Assembly: GCF_037975245.1 (NCBI RefSeq)
Contig: NC_092568.1
Span: 15,029,501-15,093,500 of the forward strand
DNA from: Apostichopus japonicus
Lineage: Eukaryota > Echinodermata > Holothuroidea > Aspidochirotida > Stichopodidae
Direction of reading: 5' to 3'
Length of the DNA: 64,000 nucleotides
Shown here: positions 12,201 to 24,300 of the stretch, in pieces
Layout: every line of letters begins with the position of its first letter
Position numbering within the stretch: position 1 is the stretch's first letter
Notes under the pieces: generated by a model
Seen by the model: the letters and a program-made list of their open reading frames with translations, nothing else
Told to the model about the DNA's origin: nothing
The model's database searches: none
Position numbers and translations under genes: made by a program

Positions 12201-15200
12201 AAGTAATTTATATGATTAAATTTAGGTTTCACGTTACCTTTGGACAAGCGGGACAAGATGTTCCATCATCTATATCAAGACCCTCTCCTTGTAGGTGGCT
12301 GATCAAAAAGTAAAAGTGACGGAATTCTTCAAAGGTCTCATCTGTTAAGGTGCGATACAGGTAGGATATCTGAAAATTCAAAATGTTAGTCGGATACAAT
12401 TTTTGCTTGTAAATGAAGATATAGGAGATGTGCTAACTTAATGACTGTAAAGCAAGCAGCACATACCTGTTGGTCAAAAAACTCCTACATCAATGCCTGC
12501 ATGTTACATACCAGAATATCCATGAAAATCAAAGCTAAGATATGTATTTCCTTTTGGCTGTTTAAACTGTGTAAAAAACAACTTTTTATTTAAAAAGCGA
12601 GCCATCTTAAGTATTAAATAAGACATTTGTGAGATGCGGTGGAGTGCCCTATGTGTGCTCAACTTCAAATGGTTACTCACTGATAAAACAATATCGTATT
12701 GTTTCCTGTGAACATCAATGTGCAGTCAGTATTACGACATGTTAAATTCTGATTCTATTACCTAAAATTCTTACCAACAAATTTTTTTCAAGACCCACAT
12801 CTAGGGGGACACAACAAACTGCAAAGTTAACTTGACACTCACATCGTTATCTGCTATTCCATGTAGCCACTTCAATGATTGGCATATAGACTTAAGAGAA
12901 GATTGGGTCTCCAGTAGAAATGTTGCAATCCATTTTAGCAAGCAGATACTTATTGCACAAGTTGGATTCCTCGGACTGGATGGCCAATGACCACATCTCA
13001 CAAGACTCTCTGTAGCATTTGTGCAATGGCAAAAAGTCACTTGAATAGAAAAAGCCATTCCTGCAATGGTTAAAGGGAAAAGGGAGGCATGCTTAAAGGC
13101 ATTGAAGACTCGTGCACAAAGAAACATCTCATGCCGGTCATCTGACCTAGTTTCGAATGAAGTGTAACAGAAGCGTTTAAGGCACCACCATCAATCCCAG
13201 AAAATACACACACAGTTTGCTACCGTAGGTACTGTAATTAGACACTTGTGCACAGTCTTTACATGCAGCTACAGTCAATACCCACAACACAGTGTACATA
13301 GCAGCGATGGACATCTCAGGGCTAGATTAAAGATAACAAGGTATCACGTTTCATTACTGTCTGCATTTTGTAGCGGCACGAAAAAAAATTCACTTGCAAG
13401 CAACAGAAAGTTTACTTTTTCAGATGGCAGCGGTTTCAGGCGTGTCTTCAATGCCTTTAATCAACCGATCACCAAACCCTTGTGTTTGATATCTATTAGG
13501 TTTCCTTAATGCAGGGGAGCGCGATGAAGGCAAAATCATACCAAGTAATTATCGTGGTTCCTTTTCTTGAGAAATTGTAATGACTTATGGCATTATTATT
13601 AAAGGCTGCATAAGAACATCATCAATTTCAATCGACAGTGAATTCTGATTCCAATACACAAGAGCAAAGAGGCACATATAGATTACAACTAGGCCTATAC
13701 ACACTGAAGAGGAGACTCAACAAACACGAAGGAGATCACAATGTTTATAGTTTCTTTGCAATCTTCAAATAGAGAATAATTTCATAGTTTGTTTGCTTCT
13801 GAGGAAAAATTTATACAAAAGCTCAACCTTTTTATCCTGAATATATCTAAGCTAACCCCTTATTAATAGAAACAATTTTATGTGTATAGCATGTGTATAT
13901 AATCCCATGCAGTATCATCATACCCATTTTAGAGAAATTCTGGTTGCCACATTTTTGCAACTACTGTACACTTCAACATATGTGACCAAATGTAGTAGGG
14001 CGTGGTTAATATGGAGAAACATTGCAATAAATCCACCCGCAAAGTATGATGATAATGAATTACTCCCTCGTGTGGTTATCCCACACAATAAAGAGTCACA
14101 AACCCATATCCGTACATCACAATAATGCAACATGGTATTATCAGTTGAATGGCACAAAGAAGCATATCACAGCATGGTATTAAACAGTGTATGTATTCCA
14201 CTATGGGGTGTAATTCTTACCATGTTTGTCAAATAACCTCATTGACTTCAAATATTTCTTGTTACAACTGTGTTGTGAGGCATTGAGCTCTCTGCAGAAG
14301 TTAAAAGTTGAGCGGTATCCATTCTGTGAGCATTAAACATAAAAAGCAAAAAGATAGTGTTATGCTCATCACTTACGGTAAAGGTCCAAAAAAGTTTGGT
14401 CAAATAAAAGCAATTTTCATATCTTGAAGATTTTCATAATACTGTGCAGCAGGGTCCTTTTTAATCTCTCCAGAAGGTAGTTTTAATAAAGAATCTTGAA
14501 AATTTGTGTACTACCCCAACTTTGAAGAATGCCAAAATATCTCATTGTATTACAAGGGTGGTGTAGAAAGTTTATGATGCTCCATATGTGCAACATTCCT
14601 TGTAAATGGTTTTTTGATGTTGGGGGGGGGGTGCAGATGGGAGGTGTCTTGAGCAAGAGAGGTTGCCTTGCACAGACTGTTGCATTAAATAACATGTCTT
14701 TTTATTATCTTGGATCTTAGAGTAATGTCTCTGTCTGCCATGCTCATTATACTTTTTTATCGGAATATAGGGCACCAGATTTGTAGGCCCCAAAGCAGAC
14801 TCCATGAAAAATGGTGTACCACGTGTGGGTGTCATATATATTCCTCTTCCTGTACATGATATTACATTAATAGGTTGGATATCATTGAAATTAATCTACA
14901 GGCAGCCTTCTACGAGACTTGCATGCATTGAAGTAGGTTACACTAAACTTTTTCTGTTTAAATTATTAATTTAAACAGAAAAAGTTTAAAATTAACACAG
15001 TTAGTCACTATTTATCCAAATTTACCAGAAATGATCAACCAGTAGCGAATAGATCTCTTCAATGCCCCTCTCCCGACCCCTTCCCTGCATGTTATTGTGT
15101 TACATAAAGCTCAGCCTAGTAGAGTACAGGGTGGTAACAATTAAGGTTATGATCGAAACAAGCATGAAAATCAATTGTCCTAACCTGCAGTTTAATCTAA

Positions 15201-16530
15201 GTAGGAACTTCACAGAACATCATAGTTTTATACACAGTATGACAAAATGTGTTACATTCATAATTCATAAAAGATCATATTGTAATAGGTGCATGAGAAT
15301 CAGAATTTGTAGCTTCATTGAGTGTACTGTTTTAATTCATCCATGCCACTACCCATTACAGTACCCTAGAAATGTAACCATGCAAGAACATTAGAAATTG
15401 GCATATACTGTAAGTTCCTATTCAGAAACCAAAAGCTAGGAGGAACTACTGTTAGTGAAAGCCGTGATTTCCATACTGTAAATCCCACCTTGGGATCATT
15501 CAGTAGAAGCTACCAAAAGAAATCATGAGTAACCATTTTGTGAATTTGCAGCATTGATGTATACTACTGTTTTCAATATCTCTTTCAGAACAGCTATCTC
15601 TTGAAGCCAAATGCCAATGCAGAAAAATTAGTCACGGTTCAAATTATATATTCATTATAAGGTTATGAGTTTGGGCATGAAATAATGATAACCCGTACTT
15701 GACAGGACATACAGTACATGTGCAAGTACTGTACTTACAGATCACAGCGTACAGACCCAATAAACTACTTTATTGTGATCCAATTTCAGGAATTGGCATC
15801 GCAGTGCCAACCCCTAAACATGGCGCTAAAGAACAAAGCCACATATTCTCATTATTTTTTTTACTTTGTGTGAATATAATATATAATTGGTTTTGAAGTT
15901 ATTTGTGTGTAGTTTGGTAATCTTCAACTAGAGCATTGGCTACCTCAATCTGGACGGGCTGGTGTAAAATATGCTCTCTGAACACACAAAAATGGCTTTT
16001 ACCTTAAACTGTACTAAATGGTGGAACTGTACATTCTCTCTGTCACTTTCTACCGCACACTCCCCGCAGAAGATAGGTCTTGAGGTGCAGTCTTCACACA
16101 TTACTGGTTCTGAAATTACAGTGTTGCAGGAATCACACATGTTGGAGCTTGGGGCAACTGACTCAATGAAAGCCTTGGTAAACTTGGAACGAAGTGCCTG
16201 CCAAGCATTTGCAGCTTCTCTCTTCCTGTTTCTCCAGCCATTAGATGATTGTGATGATGATGATGCTGACAGAGTACGAATACTGAGTTCTCCTGTGAGA
16301 GGGCTTGGATCACCTTGATGGAGCTCCTCGGTAGCAGGTGGATATGGGTATGTCTCCCCAGCAAATAAACTGCTCTCAGGGTATGTCCTAGTCAAAGGGC
16401 TCCTCTCCATCTGTTGACTACATCTTGTGTACTCAAATGGGGACCTCGTCTGGGTCAGGTCGTCGTTTACCTTTGTATGGAAAAACTTTAATTTTTGTTT
16501 TTTCATTGGTGGCTTCGGAGGCATGATACT
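6151..16530 (-). CDS. KDZ-type transposase gene (spliced, partial)
   Basis: Six minus-strand exons spell out a Kyakuja-Dileera-Zisupton (KDZ) type transposase. In order they are 16530-16003, 13060-12843, 12369-12238, 10694-10518, 9935-9799 and 6228-6151. They encode a Ser-rich N-terminus with a C..C-C..C-FC..C zinc-binding cluster, a CHC/CLLKW-type segment, a CPACPK segment, the VSFDANFGL core with a likely catalytic Asp, the CACRHGIP motif and the ALPVFHAYGH motif. All exons have AG/GT borders, and exons 2-5 join in phase. Families of this type are DNA transposases active in the nucleus. An exon between 9799 and 6228 (expected to carry the YD..C part of the core, length 1 modulo 3), the link between 16003 and 13060, and the C-terminus were not found. 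The copy is therefore incomplete or has very long introns. I saw no stop or frameshift inside the six exons. The family call rests on recalled motifs. Confidence 0.75.
6484..6590. repeat. CAGA/GATA imperfect microsatellite
   Basis: A run of AGACAGA, GATAGACAGA and CAGATAGAT words with interruptions. Confidence 0.8.
7425..8990. other. CpG-richer inserted block of unknown nature
   Basis: The ends of this block (about 7425-7520 and 8460-8700) are richer in CpG than the flanks. The middle is an A-rich stretch with many ATACAAT-type words. It lies where the KDZ gene lacks a core exon. The start, GGATGGCGGGGGAAATTACCGG, resembles a short stretch near 5131. It may be a retroelement or LTR fragment, but I could define neither ends nor a target-site duplication. 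The short open frames on both strands near 8460-8840 look spurious. Confidence 0.25.
9799..9935 (-). CDS. KDZ exon with KGVFGCACRHGIP
   Basis: The acceptor CTCTAG at 9937-9936 gives a phase-0 start that reads DCSNFQAAN and continues to KGVFGCACRHGIPRLFL. The exon ends two bases into a codon at GTGAGT. An alternative AG 8 bases downstream breaks the phase with the previous exon and was rejected. The CxCRHGIP motif is a hallmark of KDZ transposases. Confidence 0.8.
10518..10694 (-). CDS. KDZ exon with catalytic-type VSFDANFGL
   Basis: 59 codons, phase 0 at both ends. The FDANFGLVRK motif carries the first acidic residue expected of the DDE-like core. It is followed by a hydrophilic, acidic stretch. 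The donor is GTAGGA. Confidence 0.8.
11444..11472. repeat. CCAGGGAGTT hairpin, copy 2
   Basis: ACCAGGGAGTT (11444-11454) and its exact complement AACTCCCTGGT (11462-11472) form an 11-bp stem with a 7-base loop. Same stem sequence as at 5072-5099. Confidence 0.7.
12238..12369 (-). CDS. KDZ exon ending in CPACPK
   Basis: 44 codons, phase 0 at both ends, with a TTTTCAG acceptor and a GTAACG donor. It encodes an aromatic-rich segment (EEFRHFYFLISHLQ) and ends in GTSCPACPK, a Cys pair that commonly precedes the DxNF core in KDZ proteins. Confidence 0.8.
12843..13060 (-). CDS. KDZ exon with Cys-cluster FCHC...LVRCGHWP
   Basis: The acceptor CATTGCAG and donor GTGAGT bound 218 bases: two bases completing a codon, then 72 codons. 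It contains VTFCHC, LVRCGHWPSSPRNP and ISICLLKW, matching the Cys-cluster segment that lies between the N-terminal finger and the transposase core in KDZ proteins. The frame leads exactly into the 12369 exon. Confidence 0.8.
13061..16002. other. Presumed KDZ intron; no exon recognised
   Basis: AT-rich sequence between two KDZ exons. A linking exon would be expected here but none with family motifs was seen. It contains G-runs near 14624 and the 45-bp palindrome at 14944. Confidence 0.4.
14944..14988. repeat. 45-bp perfect palindrome
   Basis: Arms of 22 bp (TAAACTTTTTCTGTTTAAATTA and its complement) around a single central base. All 22 pairs match and the symmetry stops at 14943/14989. It would extrude as a cruciform or fold as a hairpin in RNA. 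Confidence 0.95.
16003..16530 (-). CDS. KDZ N-terminal exon, CxxC zinc cluster
   Basis: After a TTTTCACAG acceptor, ATG at 16524 opens a 174-codon frame up to the GTAAAA donor. It starts MPPKPPMKKQKLKFF (basic) and passes through a Pro/Ser-rich low-complexity stretch. It then has NAWQALRSKFTKAFIE followed by CDSC, CEDC, FCGEC and FHH. This Cys/His arrangement is the N-terminal zinc-binding module of KDZ transposases. The reading frame past the donor continues to 15940 but loses family resemblance. Confidence 0.75.
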
Positions 16531-17844
16531 CTGTGAAAAGATGATGACAAGTATTTTTACATCTTTTTTTTACAATCCTGTACATGTCTGGCAGTTGGTT
16601 TTACTTTTCTTTGGTTATATTGCCACATGCAAGCTTGAATGACTTATTGTAATTTGGCAAAAAACACAGGCATTATTTTAGAGCTTTAGAGAGTCACTTC
16701 TAGGTTCAGAGGGATGCTGAGTAACCAACGTAACATTTTATCGAAGTGGTGAGTAAGCACGACTTTCTATACAAATTTGATGTGAGAAAGCTTCTCCTCT
16801 GTTGCACAATATAACAGCTGTGAAAATATGTGAGTCATTTAACTACAATGTTTCCTAGGTAAAGTTTCAAGATATAAAAGATATAATTTCTATGCATGAT
16901 GCAATGGTTATGTACATTAATTAGCGATTTGTCAAATCTTCCCTTGAGGTATCATGTTTACAATTTTTTTACAATTTAACCACTGTTGACCCAAATGATC
17001 TCTGATCTTCACTACAGCTCACAAAAATAATAGGCGTCTGGTACTCAATTGGGTGGTACACTTCATATCGCATATATGATTTCTCCAAGCTTCACTTCTT
17101 GTCAGATGCTAATAGAACTTGACTACCTGAAATTGATGCCATCTGCCCTTTAACTAAATTAAACTAAAAACATAGATTTCAACAGTTTAATCCTATATAG
17201 TGGTATGTGGAACATGATCTGCCCTGCTCTGTGCCTATAAATTCCTGGGCAATATCCTTGCAATATCCACACTGGTGAGCTGTCTCTGAATAGTCTTGAG
17301 TTGTGAGACCACGTCATACATTTGTCTTGTTTATCAAACTGGATGGATAAAAGATCCATGGTGCAAATAAAGGCACATCAGTTATTAAATAAAATTTATT
17401 CAACAATTTAGAAAGTGTAATATTTTATAAAAAGAGAGATTTTAGTGTGGAAATGATCTAAAATAGATATTCAAATGATGCCCTTTGTGAAATCCATACG
17501 TAATGATGTATGCAGGCAGGTTTTCACAGCAGACAACATGCTGTTCCCTAGCAATTATGAACATCTAGCCTAATATACTACCTAAACTATTGTTGAATAT
17601 TATAGACTACTCAGGTGTCTTCCATTGGTGGAAAGCTTACATTGTCCAACTAAGTACTGCTAGCTAGGATGCCATGACAAACATGGAACAGTTAGATTTT
17701 TCAGATAGTGGTAATAGAAGAGCATTGACCTAAGCCTAATATCACACAGCAGCAGGGAACAAACTGTTTATGAAATGAAGATGGCACTATAGTTGTACGT
17801 GGACCAATGTCACACTGAAATGTCATTTCTACACTACCCTTCTT
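16531..17844. other. No gene recognised
   Basis: AT-rich; only short open frames without motifs. Confidence 0.5.
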
Positions 17845-18020
17845 GTGGGCCTATACTGTACTGAAGTACATTACAATTACTGCACCGTCGGATATTGGGA
17901 AATAACAACTGTGCCGCCATGGGATATGTCACATGACTCTCCATGCAGGGTATGTGCACACCCACTGGCTAACAGATTTGGTTTTTCAACTGTCTGGTTA
18001 CCAGCAACTACATGTAATCA
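17845..18020 (+). repeat. Diverged copy of the 20-kb medium repeat
   Basis: The stretch GTCACATGACTCTCCATGCA with a following GTGCACACCC matches the conserved core found at 20035-19990 (reverse), 20555-20600 and 33285-33325. Ends not determined. Confidence 0.4.
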
Positions 18021-18858
18021 CCAAATGTGATAATCACACATACTGTAAACAAATTAGCAGTGACATTCATTTAGTTGCATACAGATTGAGAAGCTGAAGA
18101 ATTATCACCCCTTTGAAAACTAGCTAGAGCAGACATTTCTTAAGGGGCAAATTTCATCTTCCAATGCACAGAAGACCTATCTTAGACTTAGCAAGTTAGA
18201 CTAAATAATATTAGACTAGATAATGTACAAAGAATTAAACACCATACACAGCAATACTTGTGTTGAAAACTGCACCACCTTGACTGAATTATTGGCATTT
18301 GCAAAAAAAGAAAACAGCGCTATGTAGGACACACCTTTAATGTCTTTGATAGGCTTTCAGTTAGGTTTATCACAAATAGTGGCCATTTTTGTTTCCTAGC
18401 ATTATACAATTTCCAGGGTAGCTGTTAATATATTTATGCCTATGCGAGAAGGAGGAAAGCTCCTCGTCAATCTAGCACCAAACTCAAAAGAAAAAAATCC
18501 TATTTCCTCTGCCGTAATTGCATTCAATTTTACCCCTGCAAATTACATAAGAGTGTTCCATAGTTGTTTCTCATGCATTTAGTATATATAGTTTACAGCT
18601 CAGCTCAAACCAAAAGGTTATACTTTGCAGTGACAAGGTATTAACGATTGCATCAAGTACCTGTTTTTTCCGAGACTTAAGGGCAAGGACCGACAATTTG
18701 GTGCTACATTGCTTAAAAGTGATTCACCTTCTCGTACATAGGCCTGTCTGTCAGTTTAGTGACCGTTTAGGCCTAACATAAATGTCACAAAAATACCTAT
18801 GGTTTCTTCAACTACACACGCCTTTAGGAATTAGGGTCAAAAGGGGTACTTACCACTT

Positions 18859-18913
18859 AGAAAAGTGCATACCTTTCCGCCATTTTAGCACCATGGCGGT
18901 AAAGCACTTTTCT
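18859..18913. repeat. Inverted repeat around CCGCCAT/ATGGCGG
   Basis: AGAAAAGTGC (18859-18868) is mirrored at 18904-18913, with CCGCCAT/ATGGCGG between. A related cluster of TGGCGGAAATG words lies at 19311-19400. Confidence 0.6.
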
Positions 18914-19950
18914 ATGATGGCGGTAAGACTAAAAGTAGGCCTACATAACTGTGGGTAGGGGTAACGTTAGTATGTAGGCTAGGAATAACAAGGAATGGAT
19001 TGTTAGGATGGGGTAAAGATGGGCTAGGGAACAAGAAATTCCCAGAATTATGTCCCCAAATAGGTCTTCTAGAATCTGTCAATTTTTATTTTAATTCAAT
19101 TACTTCAACCAACCATTGAACATTTGAAGACGGTGTACCTCTCCTTCCATGCGATTTAAAGTAGGTTTCACCTGAAACACCGCCTCCTTCAAGTTCGATC
19201 ATGCTGGAAAGTCAGCAGCTAGCACCATTAGCAAAAGTCAAAGGACTGCAGTACCACACCAAGACCAAGGTACATTCCTGTACACCAGGGTAAAAAGTAC
19301 TTCCTAAAATGTACGTTTCCGCCCTAGGTAGTGCCATGGTGGAAATGCTCGAATCCTATGGCGGAAATGTATGGCGGCATGTACCTAGGCTATGGCGGAA
19401 TAGCACTAGATCAAGATTCGGGTTAAATACTTCTAAAGTTTACTTTTGTTATGGTGAAGGTACCTGGCATAGAGGCTGTACGACTTTAATAACCTAGTGG
19501 GACTTGTGTTAAATTCTGGCCATCAAACACTCCAGCATTTGCAAAAACAAACGGGTATACTGTACTAGCCTAGTAGTAGTAGTAGTACCTGCCGAGTCAT
19601 TATGCTGGAAAACTATTGTATTACTGTTACTAGGCTAGGCCTAATTTAGAAGTGAATCTGTTTTGTATCTATTTGAGACTTGCACACACTCACCAGTCCG
19701 TGAAGAAGGTTACAATTAAATGGATTTACCAAAACGATTGGAGAAAAGTTAAGATACCTTCTGAATCTCGTATGCAGTTTAAAATAACCGCTGCCGCAGT
19801 GTGTCGGCTACGTGTTGTGCCAGCGCCGACAATGCACTCCGTAGTCCGAACGGCTAGGGAGTAGTCTTCGTTACCCAGCCGCCGCGCATTTTCAGCTTTC
19901 GGGCTCGTAGTTCAACGTGTAACAGCTTTGCAGTAGTTACTATGCCACCT
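18914..19950. other. No gene recognised
   Basis: Contains the GGCGG cluster at 19311-19400 and a (TAG)n run near 19572. Open frames are short and motif-free. Confidence 0.5.
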
Positions 19951-20327
19951 GTAACACATGTTACCATTGAGGTAAATGAATCTGGAGGATTCATGTCAAT
20001 TGGATGCGCGCGTACCATGCATGGAGGGTCATGTGATGTGTTCCAGAGTGGTACCAAACTGATATTTCTCTGTAGCAGTTCGGGAACAGTGTTAGTGACT
20101 TCGTGAAAGATTTGCACCAAGACGGATCGGACATGGGAACTAACGGCGTGAGAAGGTACTGGTACTTCAGGCCTACGAAATAGTGTAAATATGCTAACGT
20201 TCAACCTTATTCTCTTGAATGAAGGCAGGCCTTCTACATAATAGATCTAACTTATTAATACAGCTCTAGGGGCAAGCTTTGTCTCATATGGCCTAACGTT
20301 ATTACTACTTGCTATAAGTGAATGTAG
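19951..20327 (-). repeat. Medium repeat, left copy (inverted to 33001-33372)
   Basis: The reverse complement of this ~377-bp stretch runs alongside 33001-33372 with only scattered differences. Shared landmarks are TACATTCACTTATAG, GCCTAACGTT, CCTTCATTCAAGAGAATAAG, CACATCACATGA and TCCAGATTCATTTACCTC. The short open frame on its minus strand appears, diverged, in the other copy and is not a credible gene. Confidence 0.85.
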
Positions 20328-20389
20328 AAATGGGAAATATGGGGAATGTTTAGTTCAGTGCAACCACGGAATTCTCCATGGAACAGAAC

Positions 20390-20680
20390 CTAATGCTGCT
20401 CGACGGGAATATAGCTATCACGTTAGGCTACAGGCACCGTTATTGCTAGGTAACGGGTGTCGTCTGCTGCTCTAAGCACGCATACACATTTACGTACTAG
20501 TTGGGTGAAATCATCATGCGTAATGAGGAGAGTAATATATTAGTACCACCCTGGAACACATCACATGACCCTACATGCATGGTACGCGCGTACGCGCGTA
20601 TTTACTGTGTGATAGTTTCTCCAGATTCATTTACCTCGATGCATGTTAGCTATATTCCCGTCGAGCAGCATTAGGCTCTT
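20390..20680. repeat. Partial extra copy and small inverted repeat
   Basis: 20545-20650 repeats the CCCTGGAACACATCACATGA core of the medium repeat in plus orientation. CCTAATGCTGCTCGACGGGA at about 20390 is the inverse of the stretch near 20657-20676. With the left copy this makes a head-to-head arrangement just upstream of the nuclease-CXC gene. Confidence 0.6.
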
Positions 20681-20980
20681 AGACCATGGGATGATGTGGA
20701 TTATCTTCTTGTTTTGTGAATATTTCAGGGCAGGACGACAACAATACATTAAAATATATTGTTTTAAAAATGTTACAAGAAACTGAATGTTGTTTTGATT
20801 AAAATCTGCTCAAACGGTTTAAATATGATAAAATGTATGATTATTAGCAACATTCTATTGTCCAATCACATGCCATGTAAGAATACGACAATCCAATCAC
20901 AGCGAAGCTCTCATGTAGTAACATTTTATTTACAACCTAGCATATAGCATAGCACAGTAGGTCTATATGTGTTAGTCACC

Positions 20981-21308
20981 ATGGCAGCTACGCCACACGC
21001 GGAGAACGAATTGTCTCCTAAATTTTGCTGTATGCACGTCGTAACTAATACTAAACAGAGTTTGACACCTTTCAAAATTAAGAGCTGGTCGAAATTCATA
21101 GAATGCCAAAGTCGGTGGCAAAACTTAGACTGTTTCGAGGGTGAAATTGCCAGGCGAACTACACAACAGTTTGGCCTGAGCCTAACACAAACGGAGCCTA
21201 ATGTTATACCCGGGTCTGGTTATCACCGTGAGTGTTACCAGAAATTTTGTAACGTACGAAGGTTACAGACAGCAGAAAGCAAGAGAAGAAAATTGCAGAC
21301 AGATGAAG
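20981..21308 (+). CDS. Nuclease-CXC gene, exon 1
   Basis: 109 codons plus one base, ending GATGAAG before GTATGT. Begins MAATPHAENELSPKFCC. The Cys pair followed about 65 residues later by GYHRECYQKFCNVRRLQ suggests one zinc-binding module. The C-terminus is basic (ESKRRK). Confidence 0.8.
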
Positions 21309-24300
21309 GTATGTAGGCCCATGTATAAAATTAGGGATTTTGTACGATCACTATGCTAGCCTGGAGCATAGGGTCGACCTATGCTATGGTACTCAAAACT
21401 TGAAGCTAGGCCTAACTAGTCTGCAGTGGTTAAGTGAGAGTAACTCCATGTTGACTGCATATTTTCAGTGGAGGACTGAGTCACAGCTAGTGAAGCAGTG
21501 CCCTTTTATCTTGCTGGGAAACAATGGGGGTGGGTAATACTCAGCCGATCATTGGTCATGAATGGAAAAAAGCTGAATTTTTCATTGTATTTTTAGTGGA
21601 GGACAGAGTGACAGCACTTGATGTTTTGTGATGTCTGACTAAATTAATAATAAAGTTTTTCAAATCGAATGCAGGGCTGCGTTTTCCACGGTTGAGATCA
21701 TATGGTTTTAGGATACCGTAACATTTATATAGTTTCTCACCCAGGGGGAAAAATGATCAAAACTAGCCCACACGTAGCAAATTACTTCAAACTGCTGACT
21801 TCAATACATCACAAAGATCTTAAAACCAAGGAGCTACCATGAGTGGGGGTGGGGAGGGGGCTTGCATCACAGCCCCAACCTTTTGCCTTGTTGAACATTT
21901 GTTTGATTTCACAGTTTCTGAAAGTGGTTGTTGGCCCATTTGGGTACATATGGTCCATAGTGGGATAGTTTACTCTTAGGTTTTAATCATCATGTAGCTT
22001 AGGCTGGTAGTTAATCCTCGGCTAAAGATACTCAGATGCTAGGAAAGTTAAACATAGGCCAAGAGGTAAAGTCCTGTCAACACAATCATTTATTAAGTCC
22101 CATAGTGTCTTAAGAGGAGTGGAAGTTGGGAGAGTTTGTTGTTCCAGTCATTTCTGGTTGGAAGTGGTGAGCTATATGGTATCTGGTTCTAATAGACACC
22201 TTACTTAATTTTTCACACAGATGCTGATATTGAGTCTGATTGCGGTAATGAAGGGGACTCCTCAGTACTTTTACAGGCATCAAGCAGTGGTTCAAAGGTC
22301 TTGCGGTCCAGTTTCAAAACTCCACAGCATGATAAACAACGAAAAGATGTGCTCTCGAATGTGTGTCTGATTTGTCAGAAAGATGCATATCTCAAGACTA
22401 TAACTGGAGCCAGAAGTAAAGTAAAGTTAACGACCTGTGAAAGGAAAGAGGCACACATTTTGCTGGAAGCTGCACGACTCCATGGTGATCACAGGATCCT
22501 ACTGCAGATCGAACACAAAGATTTAGTTGCAATCGAAGTCCGTTACCATAACAAATGTTATCGTAACTTTACACGTGGTGTCATTGAAATGAAGTCAACA
22601 GCTGAGAAGGAAAGCAAATTTGAACCATCATTCAAAGTTTTTGCAGAGTCAATTGTAACAGCCCGCCTTATTAAAGGCCAGGAAATCCTCCGTCTCAAGA
22701 CTCTTAATGTGTTGTTTCGTCAAATAGTCAAGAACACACAGGCTCTTGATGCTTCACATTTCACAACACAACGACTGAAGGTTCAGTTGAGGACACGGTT
22801 TCATAATCTGGTGTTTGTGAAACCATCGAAAAGGTTTGAAAGTGAAATTGTCTATGCCAAAGATATTAATGTAGATAACATTGTTGAGAGAGTAGCAGAA
22901 CAATTCCAAACTCCCATTTCAGAATGCAGCACTACTACTTCTGATGAGTCGGATGCACGTACCACAGATGCCACAGCAGATGACTACACTAGACTGAGAA
23001 CATTGTATCATGCATCACAGGTATAGTGATAGTCTTCTGTATTCCCTCTATCAATTTTATTCTGTCTTTCCATTTGTCTGCAAAATCTTCTTCAAATTGA
23101 TGCTACTGTATAAATAAGGGCATTTATGAATTATGAAAAATCTATGATTACTGTATGATGGACTATCAGGGGTGTACCATCATTGATCTTTTCACTATCA
23201 TGTAAACCCAAGAATTTTGAACTATTAACAAATTTGGCATTTCAAGTTTCTCAATTGGGATTCGTTCAAATTGCAGTCATTGGTTTCACAAATGAGCACG
23301 TAAACGTGAGGAGAAAATAAAGTGCAATTTCAATAGTATGATTGTGGAGTAGGATGATCACTTAAAAAAGTATCCTCGATAATTATCTACCCTGCTCTTC
23401 TCGACAATATGAACTGTAAAATAATACACACCATCCCAATTATCTGATACTGATTATAGTCAATGTCGTTGAAGCCCATGATCTCCCTATGTTTTACCAC
23501 CGAACTGTTCAAATCTGACTACTTTCTAAACATTTGATCCTAAAACCACCCCCATCTCCTACGCATTTGATTAGAGCATAACATCATTATAAGTGTTTGC
23601 ATCGGGTACCCTGGTACCGGACCATCACGTCACTGCCCCGATCCTTTTTTATTACTGTAAATTTGGAAATTTTTCACATCCGGGTGGTGCCGGGCACTGT
23701 ATCCGGGTGTGCTGGGCCATACTGGGCATGGAAGAAAAAACTAATCATTATATAACAGACATATCTGGCATTACTATTTACTTATTATATTTGTATTACT
23801 TTATATTTCATAGATCATTAAAAGTATACTACAAAATACAACTAGTGCTCCTCGATGGCCTCCAACTGCAGATGACCTGACCATAGATGCAGCAAGAAAC
23901 ATAGTGCCAGTACCACTTTTCAGTTTCTTGACTTGGTGTGTAGGCTTTTCCGATGAAGCAGAGTTGACTGACCAGGTTTGCATTTCTGAAGATAATAACC
24001 AGCGTATACTTTCCCTTGCACAGGATTTATTGTATACAAGTAAGAAAGGGTGCATTCTTCTGCCAAAGCATTCATCATTAGCTATGACTATTCGTCATAT
24101 GACAGGTTCAGCTCGACTAATTGGAATGCTTAACAGATTCGGTCACTGTGTTAGCCATTCAATGGTGCTGGAACATGACACAGCTCTAGCTGAAAGCCAA
24201 CTGAAGAGGGGAGACGATGCTTTGCCTGATGGTGAACAAGACTGTTTCACTACCTTAGGAAACCATATCCGGTAAAGGAACTACTCACAATACTAACGGT

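Noticed and set aside
16427-16642. Plus-strand open frames over the KDZ N-terminal exon
   Set aside because: Antisense shadows of the minus-strand exon.
22301-22303. Separate gene starting at 22301
   Set aside because: The first codon is TTG; the frame is exon 2 of the nuclease-CXC gene and begins at the acceptor at 22221.
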